A stretch of DNA of 64,000 nucleotides, taken from the NCBI GenBank assembly GCA_018257865.1, contig JAEUBA010000043.1, positions 62,001-126,000 on the forward strand. Reading direction: 5' to 3'. Below, in pieces: positions 43,144-54,806 of the stretch. The position numbers and the translations under genes were made by a program. Position 1 is the stretch's first letter. Each line of letters starts with the position of its first letter. The notes beneath the pieces are model-generated. The model was given only the letters and a program-made list of their open reading frames with translations, made no database searches and was not told the DNA's origin. The DNA is from Stereocaulon alpinum. Its lineage: Eukaryota > Ascomycota > Lecanoromycetes > Lecanorales > Stereocaulaceae.

Positions 43144-44518
43144 TCTCTCAGGTGAGTCGAAATACCGTCCGAGGTTGCACAGTAAGTCTATCTTGCACAA
43201 TGAGAGAGACGGAGGGCTGACGAAGTGTAGCTCATGCTACCGAGGATATCCGAGGCAGCCTAGAATGCTGACCGTTCAACAGGAAAAGCCCTTATGCGCG
43301 TAGAAACATGCTGCATCCTGACTCAGCTGACTGGAGAGTAATTTTCTGTTTCCCTGATACAACAAACTTTGAGAATAATGTCAGGTGTTTGCATCTCGCA
43401 GGAACACTTGGCAGTCTAATCCCAGAAAGGACTAGTGGTTGTATGTGGTCTCACCTTCCTTAATCGTGCTAGCCGTGCCAACGCGGAATGATACAGTACT
43501 TGCTACCTATGTTCGCGGCTTTGGTACGATTACGTGGCCATAAATGTGGGTCATTGATGTAGAGCTGTCAGCCTATTAGAATATCATAATTGGGGAACCA
43601 CAGGCAAGACAGTGATGTTAGCCGTGAAGCTTGCACAACCCGCTCGGTCAGGAACGAAAGAAGAAGTCTTGATACACTTGTATACAGGCGCATTATTGGC
43701 CTATGTGTCGCCTCTCGTCTTCTGGATGATCACTTGGTCTTTGTGGTAATAGTGTGTACCTACTGTTCTACCAGTGAAGCTAGACGGGGGCAAAGTCAAA
43801 AGAATCAAGTGGTTGTGGGGTCGTGTTCTAGGGGCGCGCTTGGGGGTGCATTGGCTGAGAAATATATGAGATCTACTTGCGCTTGACGAGAATGTTCAGC
43901 GTGATCCTGTCAAACACGTAAATTGCTTTTCAGCCGTACCAAGAGCCACGATGAGCTGATAATGGCTCACCTCCTCTAGCAATAGGTCAGCCTCTTCGAT
44001 ACTAAAAGGCAGGGTTACTGAGTCCAGGAGCCTAAACTTTCGAGGAACGATATTGTATCTAAGGTGTTCAAGATGAACAGGAATTAGGTTGTCATCCATT
44101 GACCTTCACTTCAGCATGACGACTGCCAGATGCACTCACATATGCAAGTATGTACAGCTCTTGCACCTGCCCCACAACAGCTACAAGAAGACCGAAAGAA
44201 CCTGTATATGCACTCTCGAGATCTGGTAAGATCTGACTTCCTAAATCCGTGTTTCTCGCAGCAACGTCAATTCTAGTATCGGCTAGCCATCAGCTAGGTG
44301 GATCCGACGAATTGTTCGAATTAGTATTCCAATCAGGTGAGCAGATCAGCTTCCTAAGTGGGCCTCTTTGCCCCCCAAAGCTGCTTCGTAAGTGGCAGTG
44401 GGCACCACCTTAGTCCGACCCTTACATCGTAAAGGTTGTTCTGAATGAGTATATTCTCAGCCTCCCTCAGCCGTGTCTTTGTCCGCGCATGGTCTTCCTT
44501 CTCCGATTCCAGATCAAT
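43144..44518. other. Gene-poor 1.4-kb stretch
   Basis: No gene supported. A 67-codon minus frame at 43896-44099 has no motif and no neighbouring exon. Confidence 0.45.
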
Positions 44519-45326
44519 TCACTCAAGTCTTGATCGTATCAGCAACCTCATGTGGTGCCTTTGGAAAAGCTCGTTCCCGAACTCGGTATGGTTATTTAGT
44601 ACTCGGAGGAAGTAATCATCCTTCATTAGAGCTTCCAAGTTTTTCCCGCAGATGTCGACTAAGGCATCATACAGACCGCTCCAGGGAGGCGCGGTGTTAA
44701 GCACGGTTTCGACCACATCGGGCAGATCCCTAGGTGAACACAAGGCGATTGAAACCTTGAACTTGACTTCGGCCAGTTCGCCAAGCCCTGGGACATCATA
44801 TTTATCTGCCATGGCATAGACGAGAGCATTTGCAGTCGTTTTGTAAAGTGGTGTATTTCCGATTGATTGCCAGATATGGCCTTCTCCTATTGATGGGACC
44901 CAAGGTCTCGTGGCAGCTGTGATGGCTGTGGATGCTCCATCATCGTACTTCATGGTGTAAAGAAAGCTCACCATACGAGCAAACGTAGCTGGGTCGTCGT
45001 CTGGAAGATCAATTGTGCCAGTGACTCCCTCCTGTTCACTAGCTAGTACGCAATCTCGCCTTTAGGGACGAGTGACTGCTTACCTTGAACCTTCCATCGC
45101 AGCAAAGGGCCAAGAAGTTGGACTGAGCACAAACCATAGCGCGGTGGAGATGATACTCGTGGCTTCCGCAGCAGATTATGAGATCTGAACATTCCCCGGA
45201 TCTTAGGAGCGTCAAGTTACGCTCCATCAGAGGACAAAGGTCCACACTGTATGCCTGCCTTTGAACCGCTATCTGCAGCTCCTTATCTACCTTGCGGAAC
45301 TTCTCAACCGCCATGCGGATCAACAT
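44519..45326 (-). CDS. BTB/POZ domain protein
   Basis: Exons 45326-45084 and 45031-44519 join in phase (RFK|EGVTGTIDLPDDDP) over a 52-nt intron to 251 residues. The BTB fold is clear: SGECSDLIICCGSHEYHLHR, AQSNFLALCCDGRFK, the acidic IDLPDDDPATFARMVSFLYT strand-helix, then ALVYAMADKYDVPGLGELA. Such short fungal BTB proteins are thought to act as dimerising adaptors, some for cullin-3 ligases; no partner is visible here. The frame is open upstream of 45326 and there reads DTCPAPNC...QQV, the end of a RING-like domain whose first half lies in another frame at 45424-45735. The true N-terminus is therefore in doubt. Confidence 0.8.
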
Positions 45327-45735
45327 GTTTGGACGACATTTGCTGAAATGAACCTGCTGACGTTTACAATTTGGAGCTGGGCAAGTGTCTTCAAGCGAAG
45401 CTAAGCCTAGTACAAGGTCAGCACTAGCCTAAATCGTGGATGGAGAGCAGCGAACAATTTTCACAAATGATCTCTTTACAGCAGGGCATGTGCACTGCGT
45501 TGACGGCCAGCATGCCACACCCACTGCAAGCGACATTCAGTCCTTCATGCAGTATCTCCGGATCAGGGTCACGCATTCTGGGACGCGGATGTCCGCGTTT
45601 TGGTGCTGATTTAGATTCGCGTGTTGGTGCCTTTATCAAACTGGGCCAACTGTTCCGGGTGTTGAAATGAAATAGTGCAGAGGGAAACAAGAGCTGGGAA
45701 CTAGAGCAGAGTGAAGTAAGTGCAGTGAATGTCAC
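45327..45735 (-). pseudogene. RBBP6-like RING segment upstream of the BTB gene, split by a frame change
   Basis: Frame A (to a stop at 45424) reads ACSGCGMLAVNAVHMPCC, then KEIICENC. Frame B, continuous with the BTB start, reads LEDTCPAPNCKRQQVHFSKC, then RPNMLIRMAVEKFRK. Together they match the RBBP6/Mpe1 type of RING (C-x2-C, PCC, C-x2-C, CP-x-x-C, then a helix RQAVEKF-like). The change of frame has to occur within about 8 bases (45431-45424), because each frame has a stop there, and no intron with usual GT-AG borders fits. Either the gene has suffered an indel, or the assembly has an error, or a non-standard splice is used. Frame A has no ATG at its beginning. Confidence 0.4.
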
Positions 45736-47064
45736 ATCGAAACAGATTCATCTCTATAGCTGTGTTGATCTGCATAATCACATCCAGTCGACAATGACGA
45801 TCGATATTCCATCTCCTCTCCTTCATCATCAAAATCCAGAAATTCATGGAAGTGGTAACCATCAACGCCATACAGACTCTTAACGAGCTCGCCTAATTCT
45901 GCAAATAGCGCTATTGAGGCATCAGTTCACGGATACAACTAAGACATTGCCGTCACATAGGTAACAGCACAGTCTTTCGCCACCAGCGTATTCCTTTCAT
46001 CCATGTAATATCGAACCCACACTCATCAAGTATACATACTTACATATCAGCCAACAGGAAAAGATATCCAGCAGATACAGAGCGAAACTCGCCTTATCAT
46101 AACCAACACAACAAATTTCCCCCATTCAGCTACCCTATCCCCCCACAAAACCTCCATCCAACCCCGCATTCTCGCATTTAAACCCATCTACACCCTCACT
46201 CCCATACCGCACACATCAAGCCGCTATTCCCACACTGTACCAACACTACCAACCCGACCCAGCTCTGTACAGTATACTGCCAACATGCACAGAACCTCGC
46301 TATACTTCTTCACTTCAAAGGTCTTAGTACGGTACAGTAGGATACGAGGTACCAAGAAAAAAAATTCATCCTTGCGTCAGCCTTGGCGTCACGATATTGA
46401 AGACGCTGCTTAGCTATGGCTGGGGCAGTGTCGTTGTGGCAAGGAGATTAATTAGATTGGGTTTAGATGTCGGACGTCTAATCTTGAAGAACAAGTTTGT
46501 CGATCGTCTAGGATAGTCTGATCGAGTCTGGTAACGCGAGTAAAGGAGATGCGATCAGTGTTTTGTGTGAGGTGTGCAGTGTCATGGTAGCCGGAATGGA
46601 GTATGCGGTGGAGGATGGTGGGGCGAGGAACGCGCGTGGGGTTAGAGGGTGGTGGGGGTGTGAGGTTTTTGGTATGAAGAGGTGTATATCATTGGTTTGG
46701 GAAGAGTATGGTTTGGTTTTGACAGGGTGAGTATGGAGTCATGTGTGTTATGTGGTAGCTTAAGCTCTTAGGGGCTGGATTTGTGCGCTGTAGGTACAGA
46801 GTCTTCTCATATCAGAGCACATACGTTGGCGCTTCTCGTCCGACTGCTACTTTTGTGCAGTTTTGGCTTCGATCAGGGGCGAGCGAGCACTGAAAGTATC
46901 GCACTTCCTGCGACGATGAAAATGCAAAATACAAGCTCCAAGGCTCTCCCTACCCAACCCTACTTCCATCGTACTCCTCAAACTAGAACGAATCCGCCGT
47001 TCCGACAAGTAGAAAACTGGACTCATGCGTGTACTGTGGAATACATTGGGAGATTTAGTAATCT
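45736..47064. other. Gene-poor 1.3-kb stretch
   Basis: No gene supported. The sequence 46120-46260 is C-rich and 46600-46680 is G-rich; no repeats or RNA genes were recognised. Confidence 0.5.
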
Positions 47065-48575
47065 TCAGTGAATCCCAGCTCCAACATCATGCCTGCATCG
47101 GCAACTCGAACACCTGAGCTGCATAGCCAGCAAATCATCAGAATGCAAGCGTTCCAGCCATGACCCGAATTGTTCTCCACAGTTGCGGCATTCAGTCCAT
47201 TCATTGGCATTGTGTATGAGGTTATCTAATTGTGTGTGGAAATTGGACAGCTGTTGACGCGCCACAGACAGATCTTGGCTGCTTCGAACAAGCTCTGGTC
47301 CTTCCTTCTGGAGTTTGTCAAGACTGTCTTGATGTTGCCTCTTGCTTTGCAAGAGCTCTAACTTGCATTGTGAAAGATCTTTCTGGGACTGCGAGAGAGC
47401 TTTCTTGGTCTTGACGAGCTGTTTCTTGCTGTCTGCAAGTTGAGTTTGAGTGTGCGACAGATCCGTCTGGATTCTTGTAAGCTCTTGCTCACAATTTGAA
47501 GGATCCATCTGATTTTGGAAAGGTTTTTCCTTCGTCTTCGCAAGCTCTTGTATGGTTTTTGCATGGTCATTCTGACTTTGCGAAAGTTCCCGCTTGATTC
47601 TGACAATCTCTTTTCTGGCATCGGAAAGATCCTCTTGCAATACTGCCTTGCTGTCCAGAGCACGTTCCAGGCTCTGCTTGTCCTTGTTGCACCTCTGAAC
47701 CATGTACTTCATGAGCGCAAAGCTCAACTCTTTGGTCTCCATGACAGCTGCCATAATGTCCGGTTGGCTCATGAGGATATGGAACTCCTTCGTATATAAG
47801 CTGATCATGTCTTCTCGAAGACTCGTGTCGTGTTCAGGAGTCGTGGAGAAGACGGCTTGTGTTGCCCAACCAAATTCCATATCAGTACAATGGTAAGCTG
47901 TTGAGACGCTAAATTTGTGCCTCGCAAGCTGCTGCAGCTTCGGTATATCGTATCTGCCGGCAATGGCATAAACCAAGACATTGTTCATCATTTGGTGCTC
48001 AGATGAGCAAGGGCGTCTTGTATTAACCTCTTTGTTGGGGGACCCGTGGCTTCGGACACGAAGATTAGGGGACTTTTGTGCTCCGAGGATCTCGCATGGT
48101 TGTTGATCGATGGGAATGTCTCCATCGGGATAGTCAAGCTCGTGGAGGTAGATCAACATACGCGTTACCGTGGCCAGATCATCTTCGTCTAGGGTGATCG
48201 TTGTAACCCCAGCCTCCTGTGAACAGTGTCAGCCAAGGATCTTCAAATGCCACTCGATCGTACCTTATGTTCGCTATCGCAAGCGGCAGAGAACCATTTC
48301 GATCGTGGACATATCATAGCACAATGGAGATCGTATGCGTAAGAGCCACATACAACCTTCAATTCAGAATACTGGGGCGAATTGAAGTGAACCTGGCTGC
48401 TGGCTAAACTCGCGGCTTCGAGGTATTGGCCATTCTGCTTACTTTGTACGGAAGAAGGTGCAGTAGCACAGACCGTGGGATCAGTGACTGCCAATATTGA
48501 AAATCGTTGTGTAGTAGCTGAGCCGGGATCAAGATTGGGGCTGCGACTGTAAATTTCAGTTTGCTTGACCGTCAA
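47065..48575 (-). CDS. BTB/POZ protein with coiled coil and C-terminal cysteine cluster
   Basis: Exons 48575-48264 (start uncertain) and 48216-47065 join in phase over a 47-nt intron (DSEHK|EAGVTTITLDEDD). The BTB domain covers YSELKVVCGSYAYDLHCAMI, KWFSAACDSEHK and LDEDDLATVTRMLIYLHELDYP, then VLYAIAGRYDIPKLQ-type helices. After about residue 240 comes a 130-residue coiled coil rich in LSQSQ, LSHTQTQL and KKALSQSQKDLSQ heptads. The tail has C-x2-C...C-x2-C-x-C (ECRNCGEQFG, RCSSCRC), probably zinc-binding. The first exon has no ATG before the domain: its frame opens only with TTG at 48575, and a nearby upstream ATG is in another frame. The listed start is thus only a limit. It is a paralogue of the other BTB gene in domain type but not in tail. 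Confidence 0.72.
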
Positions 48576-49377
48576 CAGAATGCACCGAGAGTCATTAAAA
48601 ATAGTGAGCCTCGGTTTTGTTTGTCAGGTTCGCGTATATCGAGGCCTCCGCACCAACTACAAGAGCGTCGCGGTGGAAGCTTCCGTATGACAGCAGACGC
48701 GAAGTTCAAGTCACGGATCAGAAAATGAGGTGAGACGAATGAAAGAAGACGGTTGTGGGGCGGCTAATTGTGGCACTAGGGCGAGGACGTGATTGTTCAT
48801 AAAATTCGGTGGCAGAGCTTCACTCAGCGAGGTAGAGTATCTGCGGGGTTCAATCAATCATAAAATGGTAGATGCACGCGTAGCCTTCACGATGCCATGG
48901 TTTTATTGAACAAGACACCAATGAAGCCTTGCTTATCGGGTACACAGGTGGCCTTGATCAACGCCTACCAGCTCGCGCTCATTGATTTCCAGCATTCAAT
49001 TTGGCCCCGCACTTCTTGTCCCTGCCGGATCGTTCCGAGACTCTAGGTAGCGATCAATCAGTTTACAACCATTGATTAATGACTTTGCGACCTTCATCGT
49101 CCACGCCTGAAGATTTGAATGGTAGCTACGTAGCTTAGCATGACCGACATTAGTCCCCGACCGTCTGAGGCGCGCAATTTAGAGATTGCCCACGAGCCAA
49201 ATCGTACGAAATTGATAGTTCCTAGATGACTATCACGTCGTCGCTGACGGAATATCCCTCTGCGTGTAGGCATTGTTCACGGAAGCCGGAGACTGAGTTG
49301 CTGTCGCAGAAGCTATAGCTGCAGCTGCTGTCTCAGTACCATTCTTCTATACTAGGGAGAACGGTGGCCGGTCAGGA
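48576..49377. other. Intergenic, no gene recognised
   Basis: Upstream of the BTB/coiled-coil gene, downstream of the metallopeptidase gene. Nothing further is supported. Confidence 0.5.
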
Positions 49378-50290
49378 TCAGGAAATGCTATACATGACTG
49401 CAGTACCACTAAAGGCTGTAAGCCCCGATTCAGTCATACCGATGAGCGTTCGGTAGCACTCACTAGCTAGGTAGTATTGGTAATTCATCGGGTTATGGAT
49501 CGAGTCTTTCATGTCCAAAGCAACGACATCGTTGATCAGGTATGTCTCTGGAGGTTTGGTGTGTAGATCAAGGGAGGCTGTCCCTAAGTAAAAGTGCACC
49601 AATTCATGGACGACAATGTACGTGGAATATTCGGCAAGATTTGAGTAGTAGTTCGCCCGAAATTGATTGCGAACGACGCTAGGGCAGTTTCTCCTCGGCG
49701 GCACGACTTGAGAATGCCAGAAGTTTGGACATATGAAAATGTACCTCGATCCACCAAGGTAAAAGCTTGCAAGCCGGCCTGCCACATGGCATTGTAAAAA
49801 CCAATCGGCGGGAAGGAATGGATACAGGTGGATAGTAGCTGAGGTAACGCAAACAAAGCGAGGCGCAGTGGGAATGTTGGGTTCTGGCAGGAGACCTTTA
49901 AGTGGTTGGGCTGTAGCGATGCTCCACAAAATTTGTCGGACATACGTAGACGCTTCATCACTTTTGAACCAGGCTTTGAAGCCGTAGGGACTGTGCACCC
50001 CATTTCTTGTGTCATAGATGACCAAGGGTAAGTCATTCAAGGCCAGGGACAAGATCTGCACCATGTTGCCCGTATAATCACCGCAGCCCTCAATTGCGAA
50101 TGGAAAGCCCGGCGGAGCGCTTGTGATGTTCGAAGACCGTATGAGCGTTCCTATGATCAATTCAGCCTTGATTGGGGCTTGTACATGAAGAGCTATCACC
50201 ATTAGAATCGGGAAACGATGCCGTATTGAAACAGCAGACGAGATCAAGTACTAGGGCTGCAAGGCCGACAGCTTTTGTTGGGTTTAGCAT
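49378..50290 (-). CDS. Secreted M35-like (lysine-specific endopeptidase type) metallopeptidase
   Basis: Exons 50290-50200 and 50150-49378 join in phase over a 49-nt intron (GTGATA...CATAG) to 287 residues. The first exon supplies the signal peptide MLNPTKAVGLAALVLDLVCC, which a single-frame reading would miss. The mature protein has HELVH (His212-Glu213...His216), the HExxH zinc site, then PPETYLINDVVALD and NPMNYQYYLASEC, the layout of fungal M35-related peptidases (TYGINDC-like box followed by N-x2-NY-x-LYA). Two early cysteines and CHVAGRLASFYLGG precede the active site. The third zinc ligand, an Asp in true deuterolysins, may be in NDVVALD. It is extracellular; substrate unknown. Confidence 0.75.
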
Positions 50291-51110
50291 TGGGATAAAG
50301 CAACGGCCTCCGAGAAAAATACCTTTCCAGTGCGAAGAGTTGGACGTTTGTCAAAAAGCGCGAAGTATATAGTGACAGCTAGATGAAGCCGCGTAAGACA
50401 TGCAATACGACAGTGACTACGTTACATACCCATCCGAGGTTCGAAGATAGAACAAGAGTCCATTCCCGCGTGCCGTCTGCACAGGTTTCAGCAGCAGACA
50501 TATATTGCCTCCCGCTAACCGTCGTTGTTCCCCAAAGATGGGAGGCGATTGTTTGTTGACCAAGCGCTTATAGGAATGGTCTTCATTCGCCTGGGGAAAG
50601 TCTACTCCCGCGATCCTCACAGGCCATCGTAGCTAGAAAACTAGGCAATCTGGCATGCCATTTGCCATTCATCCATATTGATCGTAAATGGATCAGGCGA
50701 GAAAGACATGGTCCTGGAGATGGCAAACTGCGTATTACGGCTTTGGCGTGGGTCATTAGCATCGCCCCATGGCATACTTAAGGGAATAGTACAACGAGCT
50801 GGAAGGCATGAAAGGAACTGACAGTCGTATCAGTAGTATTTAAGGCCGATAATGACAGCCTGACTTTGCAAAGAGATCGAGGCGCGAGATTAACCGAGAT
50901 TGACGAAGTTAAGATCCCTCAGGTTAGGCAGAGATCTCAGTACGGCAAAGACATCTTGGCGCTCGATAGGGCTAGCCCTACCTTACTGGACTCATGGTTC
51001 GGGAGCTGTGCTCGAGCAAAAACAGTAACTATCAGACAGCAGCTTTACTAGTGTTGCGCTCATTCCACAGCTTGTTGATCTGTTGAAGGCGCCTGTCTGC
51101 CACTCTCATC
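50291..51110. promoter_or_regulatory. Divergent intergenic region, no gene recognised
   Basis: Upstream of both the metallopeptidase gene and the Arp9-like gene. Small frames at 50417-50620 and 50866-51051 carry no motif. Confidence 0.45.
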
Positions 51111-53301
51111 ATGCCTCCATTCAAGGATGAGCATGTGCTAGTAAGCGTTCAAATCCAATGCGCCTGGTGCGCCTTGGAGATGCTACAGTAATGTTGAATA
51201 CTAGAAAGGACGCTGACGCTTGAAACGCGTGGCTATAGATCATCGCTCCTGGCTCACAGATCACTCTTGCTCAGTTGGGCCTCCCTGAGTCCTTCACACC
51301 TGCCCGCCTACGGATCCCCACGCGGATGTTTCCTGCTGAACACAAAGGAGAATGGGAGCCAATGAAAGTTCGAGAGAGGAAGTTGTCCAGAGCTGCGCCA
51401 CGGATTGGACTAAATGGGCACGTCGATGGAGATGTCACTATGGGAGAGGCCAATGGCACCATAATCAACCTTGAAGATCATGAGGAAGAGATACTATACG
51501 AGGAAGACCCTACGAGTGAAGAGGGCGCGGTATATCCTTTACGTGATGGACGTGTCGTCGACTGGTCTTGTTTCTTCGCCCTACTTACACATGTCTACAA
51601 TACCTTGAGTCCGCCTTTTCACACCCCAATACTGGTCATTGCGCAACCTCAGTGGAAACCCCAAGATCACGAAACCCTAACCCAATTTTTCTTCGAAAAG
51701 TTCAAGACGCCAGCATTCTGCTTGATGGACTCAGCGCTTGCAATATCGTATGCGTATGCTACACCCACAGCTACCGTTGTGGACGTCGGATATCAGAAGT
51801 GCGAAGTTTCGATTGTCAATGAATACGTCGTCAGTGATCTCGGCAGAGGAACTCCGCTGCTGGATTGCGGAGGTGAAGCAATGACGCAGAGACTGTTTGA
51901 ACTCCTCAATGGGAAGGGCTTTACAAAAGATATGTGCGAGCAATTGAAGAAAAGTTCTATTTGCGAAGTGCTACCGCCGGGTGCGGAATTGCCTGTCGAG
52001 ATGGAGTTAGGAAATCCGGCTTCTGCTGCTTCTACGGGAGTTACTGGTTCTGGTGATGGGCGAAGAGGGAGTATTGCAGCCCAGGGAGGTGCACCTCGGG
52101 GTCCAGGTGTTAACACTGATGTGGGCGACGCTGATGAGGGGCGGGAATTCAAGGACGGAGAAGACGACGACGGTGTACTAGATGTTGCTACGATTGTTGC
52201 GAGTGGCAAGACCAGCGAATTTTTGGCTCGTAAAGAGAAAGAAAAGGCGGAGAGAGCGGCAGCGAGGAAGAAAGATGCGGCAGATGCTGCTGCGGCTTCT
52301 AAGGAAAGGGCCCTACCAAACTCAAAGCGCGCGAAAGCCGTCTTTCATTACCAAGAGCGAAGACCCTTAGAAGAGCTCAACGTCAATGGCAAGCGAGCAA
52401 TGGGCGGCGAAGGCGGCCAAGACGTGGGCGAACCAAAGAGGCAAAAATCTCCGGAAGCGGGTGCTGAGAGCGAGACACAGACAGCTGAGAATGCGGCTGC
52501 TGCGCGGAAGGAAGAGCGCAAAGAGGAGAGGCGGAGAAATCGAGAGGGAACTGCATTTGTACGAAAGACTGTGGATGTCGGACCGGAGAGATTGCAAGTT
52601 GCAAGTGGGGGTATCCTGGACCAGATCGCTGATACAGTACATCGACGCATCTCCTCAGTCCCAGAGGTTAACAAGCGGAGTGATCTTTGGGACTCGTTGG
52701 TCATTGTAGGCAACGGCAGTAAAGTCAAGGGTATGTTCATCCGCAAGTTTCGTTCATGATCAAAGGCTAACAATGGCGAATAGGTTTCAAAGAGGCTCTG
52801 CTGGCCACCCTCAATGCCAGATATCTCATTTCGCCCTCCAGCGCCACCATATTTTCCTCTGAGCTCCCATCAAATTTCACTACGCCAGTCGCTACCGGAG
52901 CTAATACGCCACAACCACAACATCACGCCTCCCACCATGGTGCAGGCGTCAATCCACTGCTCCTTGCCGCAACGACCGCCTCCAACCCAAACCTCGCACC
53001 CCCAGGTCAGTCACAACAGCAATTGCACCAACAGCTCCAGCAGCAGCAGTATTACCAACAACAAATGCAGTCTCACCAGCATTCAAGTCACGCACAAACA
53101 CCTACTAGTATCAAGGTGCTGAAGCTGCCAGATTACTTCCCAGAGTGGAAAGACACTGGGGCAGAGGAAGCCGTCTTCCTGGGTGCCCAGGTCGCTGCTA
53201 AGGTTGTGTTTGTGGTGGACCAGGGCTTGAGCAAAGGATTCATGTCGAGAACGGAGTATAACGAGATGGGGCCTCAGGGGATTCACGAGAGCTGTCTCTG
53301 A
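51111..53301 (+). CDS. ARP9: Actin-related protein, Arp9-like (SWI/SNF-RSC subunit)
   Basis: Exons 51111-51140, 51239-52730 and 52784-53301 (introns 98 and 53 nt) give 679 residues. The 10-codon first exon MPPFKDEHVL is joined to IIAPGSQITLAQLGLPESFTP, the diverged first actin hairpin. Actin-fold blocks follow: ILVIAQPQWKPQDHETLTQF, FCLMDSALAISYAYAT, TATVVDVGYQKCEVSIV (phosphate loop), LLDCGGEAMTQRLFELL, and near the end LWDSLVIVGNGSKVKGFKEALLATL and a terminal KDTGAEEAVFLGAQVAAKVVF. A large disordered, acidic and basic insert (about residues 230-410) and a Gln-rich stretch (QQLHQQLQQQQYY) interrupt the fold, as in fungal Arp9. It is a nuclear chromatin-remodelling subunit; Arp8 is the alternative. 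Confidence 0.82.
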
Positions 53302-53539
53302 AGCGAGTTCACCAGTTACCAGGCTGCGAACTGTGGAATCTTAGCGGATCTTTGTACAATTGCAGTGTTACAGATGATGGTCTTCATATGTACGATGCTG
53401 GAGTATGCTGAGAGATTCTAACAAGTTCTCATGACCGCTAGACTGGACGATGTTTAAACATGGTAGCGGTCCTTGCGAGGGAAGTCTTATTCAATAGACT
53501 GATTAGGAAAACTCTACATAGATACCCTAGAAGAAGATA

Positions 53540-54748
53540 ATGGAATTACGCCGAATGCTTCTTGCCTACTCGGCAACTTTTCATCTCCTAGCTCGAAAAC
53601 CTCCAATCCATAACCCTCTCACGACGATGCCATCTTCGCCCAGAGGCCTCAGCCCACCACCTCTAAAGCGTCGGCGACTCTCACCCTCACCCTCCTCCCC
53701 CCCCAAACGCCACCCTCCACCTCCACCCCTCCCCAACCTCCCAACGCCCAACTCACCACTCCCCACACCCCGAGCCCCCCTCCACATCTACACCTGGAAC
53801 ATAAACGGCATCGCCCCCTTCCTCCCCTCCCAAACCAAAAAAATAACCTCCTACCTCACCCCACCCACCCCCTCAAACCCGCCTCCCCAACAACCGCCCC
53901 AACCCTCCCTCCGCGCCTCCCTCCGCAACTGGTCATACCCGCACATCCTCCTCCTCCAAGAAATAAAAATCGCCCCCACAGACACAAAAACACAATCCTT
54001 ACTCCGCAGCTATATCAACACCCCTCTAGAAACCTCATCCTCATCACCCGAACATCTCTACGAAGCACACTTCTCCCTCCCCCACAACCCCCACAACGCC
54101 ACCAATTTCCACAGAAAAATCCACGGCGTCAGCACGCTCGTCCGTCGCGACATCGCCGACGCGAAGACCAAGAGCGTAGAATGGGATCGCGAAGGACGCG
54201 TCCTAGTGACTGAAGTGCCGAGATTGGGGATCGTGGTGGTGAATGTGTACGCTGTGAACGGGACCAGGAATCCCTATCGGGATCCGCAGACGGGGAAAGT
54301 GGTGGGGGATAGGCATGCTCGGAAGAGAGTTTTCCATTCGCTGCTTGCGGGGGAGGTGAGGGGGTATGAGGAAAAGGGGTGGGGGGTTGTGGTGGCGGGG
54401 GATATGAATGTTTCGAGGAGGGAGGTGGATTCGTTTCCGCAGTTGAGGATGGGGGAGGAACATGTGAGGAATAGGGCGGATTTCGAGGAGAAGTTTATTA
54501 GAGGGTTGGGGATGATTGATACGTTTCGGATGGTGCGTGGGGAGGAGGGGAAATTTACGTATAGGCCTACTAATAAGCCTTGGGGAGCGGGTGGGGATAG
54601 GGTAGATATGGTATTGGTTTCGAGGGGTTTAAAGGAGAGTGTTAAGGAAGCCGATATACTGGACAGCGAAGTGGACCGAGGGCCCAGTGACCATGTTCCG
54701 CTATTTGTGGAGCTGGAAGTTCGAGAGATTGACAAGGGAGAGAAATGA
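53540..54748 (+). CDS. ExoIII/AP-endonuclease family protein
   Basis: One exon, 402 residues from the ATG at 53540; ATGs at codons 6 and 30 are alternatives. The first 29 residues are Arg/Ser/Leu-rich and could be a mitochondrial presequence. A Pro-rich stretch with PPLKRRRLSPSPSSPPKRH, a nuclear-localisation type signal, follows. The DNase I-like fold has YTWNINGIAPFL, ILLLQEIKI (metal Glu), HGVSTLVRRD, VVVNVYAVNGTRN, VVVAGDMNVSRREVD, FTYRPTNKPWGAGGDRVDMVLVS and GPSDHVPLFVEL (catalytic Asp-His). The family cleaves DNA at abasic sites or removes 3' blocks. It looks like a fungal Apn2/ExoIII relative without a zinc-finger tail; exact subfamily not assigned. The plus strand is very C-rich to about 54150 and G-rich after 54200. 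Confidence 0.85.
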   Translation: MELRRMLLAYSATFHLLARKPPIHNPLTTMPSSPRGLSPPPLKRRRLSPSPSSPPKRHPPPPPLPNLPTPNSPLPTPRAPLHIYTWNINGIAPFLPSQTKKITSYLTPPTPSNPPPQQPPQPSLRASLRNWSYPHILLLQEIKIAPTDTKTQSLLRSYINTPLETSSSSPEHLYEAHFSLPHNPHNATNFHRKIHGVSTLVRRDIADAKTKSVEWDREGRVLVTEVPRLGIVVVNVYAVNGTRNPYRDPQTGKVVGDRHARKRVFHSLLAGEVRGYEEKGWGVVVAGDMNVSRREVDSFPQLRMGEEHVRNRADFEEKFIRGLGMIDTFRMVRGEEGKFTYRPTNKPWGAGGDRVDMVLVSRGLKESVKEADILDSEVDRGPSDHVPLFVELEVREIDKGEK

Positions 54749-54806
54749 TAATACTAATGAAGAAATGAGAGATACTTCGCACGAACTGCTTCCCGATCCA
54801 GGTCAT

